This document shows positions 6,359-9,067 of a stretch of 9,067 nt of DNA, in pieces. This stretch comes from JANNAT01 sp031422555. Lineage in GTDB: Bacteria > Pseudomonadota > Alphaproteobacteria > Rhodobacterales > Rhodobacteraceae. Where the stretch lies: the NCBI GenBank assembly GCA_031422555.1, contig JANPLZ010000062.1, positions 1 through 9,067 of the forward strand. Direction: 5' to 3'. Numbering within the stretch: position 1 is the first letter of the stretch; each line of letters begins with the position of its first letter. The position numbers and the translations under genes were made by a program. The notes beneath the pieces are model-generated. The model ran no database searches. It was not told the DNA's origin and saw only the letters and a program-made list of their open reading frames with translations.

Positions 6359-7360
6359 ATGCCAGCCCTTTCATCGAACCTGCGCGGGGCGCTTTTGTCG
6401 CTTGCGGCGTTTGGCGTTTATGCCACCCATGACATGGTGGTAAAATTCCTTGGCGAAACCTATAGCCCGTTTCAGACGATCTTTTTTTCCGGGCTGCTGG
6501 GATTTCCGCTGCTGTCGCTAATGCTGATGACAGACCGCACCGATGGCAATCTGATCCCAAAACATCCGTGGTGGACGGCCATTCGCACGGTGTCGGCAGT
6601 GCTGACCGGCATCTTCGGTTTTTACACGTTTTCGGTGCTGCCGCTGGCACAGTGTTATGCGATTTTCTTTGCGATGCCGATCCTGATCACGCTGCTGGCC
6701 ATTCCGATTCTGGGGGAAAAGGTTGGACCCCGGCGCGGCGTTGCGATTGTTGTCGGCTTGATTGGCGTGATCATCGTCATTCGCCCGGGTCAGGTTGATC
6801 TGCAACTTGGCCATCTGACCGCGCTGATGGCCGCCACGTTTGGTGCGCTGACCTCGGTGATCATTCGCAAGATTGGCCATCACGAACGGTCAATCGTGCT
6901 GATGCTTTACCCGATGATCGGCAACTTTGCAGTGGCGGGCATTGCCCTGCCCTTTGTTTACGTGCCGATGCCCGTGACGCATCTTGGGTTGCTGGCGGGG
7001 ATGGCGTCGCTGGGCATGCTGGGCGGGGTGTTGATCATTGCGGCCTATCGCGCCGCACCGGCGATCATCGTCGCACCGATGCAATATTCGCAAATCATCT
7101 GGGCGATGTTTTACGGTGCGCTGTTTTTTGATGAGCAGATTGACCGCTATACCGCTGTCGGCACGGCGGTGATCATCGCCTCGGGCATTTACATCGTGCT
7201 GCGCGAAGGAAAACCGCGCGTGTCGGAAAACCGCCCGGTTCTGGAAAACCGCAGCCGGTTTGACACTGGCATTGTCCCGCGCATCAGCCTGTGGTTGCGC
7301 CTTTTTGATCGCCGCCGCTTGCGCAAAACCGAAGAGAAACAGGCCGGCCCCGCGCCTTGA
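6359..7360 (+). CDS. DMT-superfamily (EamA-type) transporter
   Basis: 333 residues of strongly hydrophobic sequence organised as two EamA repeats (about residues 8-140 and 150-280), consistent with ten membrane helices. Family-like stretches include the early GALLSLAAFGVYATHDMVVKF segment, PLAQCYAIFFAMPILITLLAI before a GEKVGPRR loop at the end of the first repeat, and PMQYSQIIWAMFYGALFFDEQ in the second. A basic cytoplasmic tail of about 53 residues (SENRPVLENRSR, then RLFDRRRLRK) follows the last helix. Such proteins export or import small metabolites; the substrate cannot be read from sequence. ATG 6359 is preferred to TTG 6311, though its Shine-Dalgarno is weak. It is 125 bp after leuB and converges on the minus-strand cyclodeaminase-like gene with 18 nt between them. 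Confidence 0.93.
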   Translation: MPALSSNLRGALLSLAAFGVYATHDMVVKFLGETYSPFQTIFFSGLLGFPLLSLMLMTDRTDGNLIPKHPWWTAIRTVSAVLTGIFGFYTFSVLPLAQCYAIFFAMPILITLLAIPILGEKVGPRRGVAIVVGLIGVIIVIRPGQVDLQLGHLTALMAATFGALTSVIIRKIGHHERSIVLMLYPMIGNFAVAGIALPFVYVPMPVTHLGLLAGMASLGMLGGVLIIAAYRAAPAIIVAPMQYSQIIWAMFYGALFFDEQIDRYTAVGTAVIIASGIYIVLREGKPRVSENRPVLENRSRFDTGIVPRISLWLRLFDRRRLRKTEEKQAGPAP

Positions 7361-7378
7361 TTTGGGTGCAGGCGGTCG

Positions 7379-8293
7379 TCAGCGCCCGCGCCAGGCTTGC
7401 AGGATATAATCTGCCGTCATCAAATCCAGATGCGCGCCGCCGCCATTTTTGGCGATGGTAATTTCGTCATCGGATTGACGGCAAAACGCACCCGACGGCA
7501 AGTCATAAAAATCGGCCAGGATATCGGTTTCGGTGATCACGCCGCGCGCGATGGGGTCCTTCAACTCTCCTATGTGATGAATCGTGGTGGCACGGCTGTC
7601 GACGAAAAGCCGCGCCATCTGCAAGGCGGTATCATCCACTTCGCGCATATCAGGACGATAAGCGCCAATCAGATCAAGATGTTGGCCGGGTTGCAGCCAT
7701 TCGCCCTTGATTAGGGGGTGCAGGCTCATCGTCGCGGTGCAGATGATGTCGGCGGCACGGACGGCGGCAGCCAGATCGGTTGTGGCGGTCACCCGCGGAT
7801 CGGATGTCATGGCCTGCGCCGCAGCCGGGCTGCGGTTCCAGACCGCAAAGCGGGCATCGGGAAACAGGCTGGAATAGGCCTGCACCATATTGCGCGCCAC
7901 GATGCCTGCGCCCACCAACAAGATATTCCGGCTGTCTTTGCGCGCCAGTTTGCTGGCCGCCAAAAGGCTGTCTCCGGCGGTTTTCCATTTGGTCACCAGA
8001 TGGAAATCAACCAGCGCCTCCAGCACGCCGGTTTTATCGTTGAACAGCGTCACTGCGCCGTTGACTGAAGGCAATCCCACCGCCCCATTGCCGGGAAAAA
8101 TCATCGCGGCTTTGACCAAAGTTCCCAAGCCATCAATCCACGCCGCCCGATTCAACAACGTATCCGCGCCGCGATACAGGAACAGGTCCTTAATCTCGGC
8201 GCGTGGCAGGCGGTGGCCAGCCGCAAGCGCCGCCATCAAGCCCGCCCATGTCAGATGCACCTCGGCGTCCGGCCCAACGTTTTCCATGCTCAT
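7379..8293 (-). CDS. Ornithine cyclodeaminase / mu-crystallin family protein
   Basis: 304 residues. The family includes ornithine cyclodeaminase, archaeal-type alanine dehydrogenase and delta1-pyrroline-2-carboxylate (ketimine) reductases. Seen are Lys61 in LVKAAMIFPGN (conserved substrate lysine), KWKTAGDSLLAASKLA (102-117), a Rossmann glycine motif VGAGIVAR (127-134), and PDMREVD (214-220) whose Asp220 matches the catalytic Asp position. In ornithine cyclodeaminases the position before TAA/TAG is usually Arg; here it is Lys104, so ornithine specificity should not be assumed and a ketimine reductase is equally likely. ATG 8293 forms an ATGA overlap with the stop of the upstream HAD gene and has GAGGCGGG just before it, so translation is probably coupled. 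It is the last gene of the minus-strand cluster. Confidence 0.93.
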   Translation of the reverse strand: MSMENVGPDAEVHLTWAGLMAALAAGHRLPRAEIKDLFLYRGADTLLNRAAWIDGLGTLVKAAMIFPGNGAVGLPSVNGAVTLFNDKTGVLEALVDFHLVTKWKTAGDSLLAASKLARKDSRNILLVGAGIVARNMVQAYSSLFPDARFAVWNRSPAAAQAMTSDPRVTATTDLAAAVRAADIICTATMSLHPLIKGEWLQPGQHLDLIGAYRPDMREVDDTALQMARLFVDSRATTIHHIGELKDPIARGVITETDILADFYDLPSGAFCRQSDDEITIAKNGGGAHLDLMTADYILQAWRGR

Positions 8294-8916
8294 AATCCCG
8301 CCTCTGCCTTTGTCAGCAATCCCTCTGCCACCAACCGCCGCGCCCAGCCTTGCCACTCTGCAAACTGGTGCGTGCGCCAGCCCCGCCGGGCCGCTGCCGC
8401 GATATTTTCGGCTTTGTCATCGGCAAACAGCAAGCGGTCTGGCGCGATGCCGCAATCCACTTCCAGCATTTCATAAATTTTAGGGTCCGGTTTGATCACG
8501 CCCATCCGACCCGAAACATATTCCCGGTCAAATTCGGACAAGAAATCCAACTTTACCCTCGCCTCTTCATAGGCATGGCTGCCGAAATTGGTCAGCGAAA
8601 ATACCGGCACACCGTTGCGGCGCAGCGCACGCAGCAGGGCGATGGATCCCTCAATGCGCGGGCTGGCAAGGTCGATCCAGCGCTCATACCACATGCGGAT
8701 TTCCGCGCGCCATGCGGGGTGCCGATCCGCCCAATCATAGATGGTTTCGCGAAACAGCGCGCCCGCATCGACCAGATCATTCATGCCGTGCAAGTCCACC
8801 GCCGCAAACAGCGACTGCCTGCGCGCCGGTCCGATCACCCGGTCATAAAACGCCTCGGGCTGCCAGCAGGTCAGCACATTGCCGATATCAAAGATCACCG
8901 CTTGGGGCTGCAACAT
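8290..8916 (-). CDS. HAD-superfamily (subfamily IA) hydrolase
   Basis: 208 residues, a typical small HAD phosphatase. Motif I is VIFDIGNVLTCW with nucleophile Asp10; the usual second Asp is Gly12, as in the YihX-type sugar-phosphatase group. A helical cap spans roughly 18-90. Motif II is SLTNFG (Thr109), motif III Lys142 in GVIKPDPKIYE, motif IV FADDKAENI (Asp166, Asp167). It probably hydrolyses a small phosphate ester; the substrate is unknown. The start has a good Shine-Dalgarno, GGAAGGA on the minus strand, 5 nt upstream. Its start lies 29 nt inside the end of the upstream EamA gene, and its stop overlaps the next start as ATGA, so it is the middle gene of a compact three-gene operon. It might be a metabolite-repair enzyme for the neighbouring pathway (inference). 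Confidence 0.95.
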   Translation of the reverse strand: MLQPQAVIFDIGNVLTCWQPEAFYDRVIGPARRQSLFAAVDLHGMNDLVDAGALFRETIYDWADRHPAWRAEIRMWYERWIDLASPRIEGSIALLRALRRNGVPVFSLTNFGSHAYEEARVKLDFLSEFDREYVSGRMGVIKPDPKIYEMLEVDCGIAPDRLLFADDKAENIAAAARRGWRTHQFAEWQGWARRLVAEGLLTKAEAGL

Positions 8917-9067
8917 CTACGTCCTTCCGGAACCGGGTTTCCCGCCACAGCGTATAAAGCCCCGCGCCGCAGATCAACGCAATCCCTACCCAAGCCGTGG
9001 CATCCGGCCAAGTTTGAAAGACCACGACGCCCCAGACAATGGCCATCGGCATGCCGATGTATTCAAA
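8888..9067 (-). CDS. EamA/DMT-type transporter, C-terminal 59 residues (5' end outside window)
   Basis: Reading the minus strand from the window edge gives an open frame of 59 codons ending in TGA at 8890-8888. It begins FEYIGMPMAIVWGVVVF, continues QTWPDATAWVGIALICGAGLYTLWRE and ends with a polar tail of about 18 residues. This is the characteristic last two helices of an EamA-repeat transporter: a small-residue helix, a short loop with TWPD, a glycine-rich helix, then a basic end. The HAD gene starts within its final 29 nt, so the two are almost surely cotranscribed. Substrate is unknown. It is a different gene from the transporter at 6359-7360. The call rests on a short fragment, but the pattern is distinctive. 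Confidence 0.85.
   Translation of the reverse strand, partial: FEYIGMPMAIVWGVVVFQTWPDATAWVGIALICGAGLYTLWRETRFRKDVDVAAPSGDL

Noticed and set aside
7890..8483. 197-codon open frame on the + strand
   Set aside because: It runs across two well-supported minus-strand genes and has the Pro/Ala/Arg-rich composition of a shadow frame.

Overview
The window looks like a piece of chromosome from an alphaproteobacterium, most likely a Rhodobacterales (Roseobacter-type) species. The evidence is the moderately high GC, the protein sequences themselves, and the gene order, in which a leucine-biosynthesis block is interleaved with a conserved membrane protein and a secreted EEP-fold protein. I see no rRNA, tRNA, IS element, CRISPR array or phage gene. 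No name or accession was available, so the taxonomy is inference.

Left part (1-1156): the 3' end of leuC, then leuD, closed by a strong intrinsic terminator. These encode the two subunits of isopropylmalate isomerase. Next (1265-3240) come two tightly packed + strand genes: a roughly six-helix membrane protein of unknown function and a secreted endonuclease/exonuclease/phosphatase-fold protein. The second has an abnormal start region and several substituted active-site positions. Its 3' end overlaps, tail to tail, a minus-strand NAD(P)-binding epimerase-like gene (3199-4098).

Middle (4099-6233): the epimerase-like gene is divergent from a LysR-family regulator, and the 89-bp intergenic region plus the regulator's start codon carry three perfect 6-bp dyads. 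The regulator is followed after 33 bp by leuB (3-isopropylmalate dehydrogenase), the step after LeuCD. The leucine genes are therefore split into leuCD and leuB by four genes.

Right part (6359-9067): a DMT/EamA-type transporter on the + strand converges on a minus-strand cluster. In transcription order the cluster is the C-terminus of a second EamA-type transporter (8888-9067, cut by the window edge), a HAD-family hydrolase (8290-8916) and an ornithine cyclodeaminase/mu-crystallin family protein (7379-8293). These genes overlap by 29 and 4 nt, so they are probably one translationally coupled operon, perhaps for uptake or turnover of an amino- or imino-acid-like compound (inference).

Most of this is ordinary core and housekeeping chromosome. 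The parts most worth a second look are the EEP-fold gene (apparent one-base frame problem at its signal peptide plus eroded catalytic motifs) and the dyad-rich control region between the epimerase-like gene and the LysR regulator. I found no convincing new multi-gene system.
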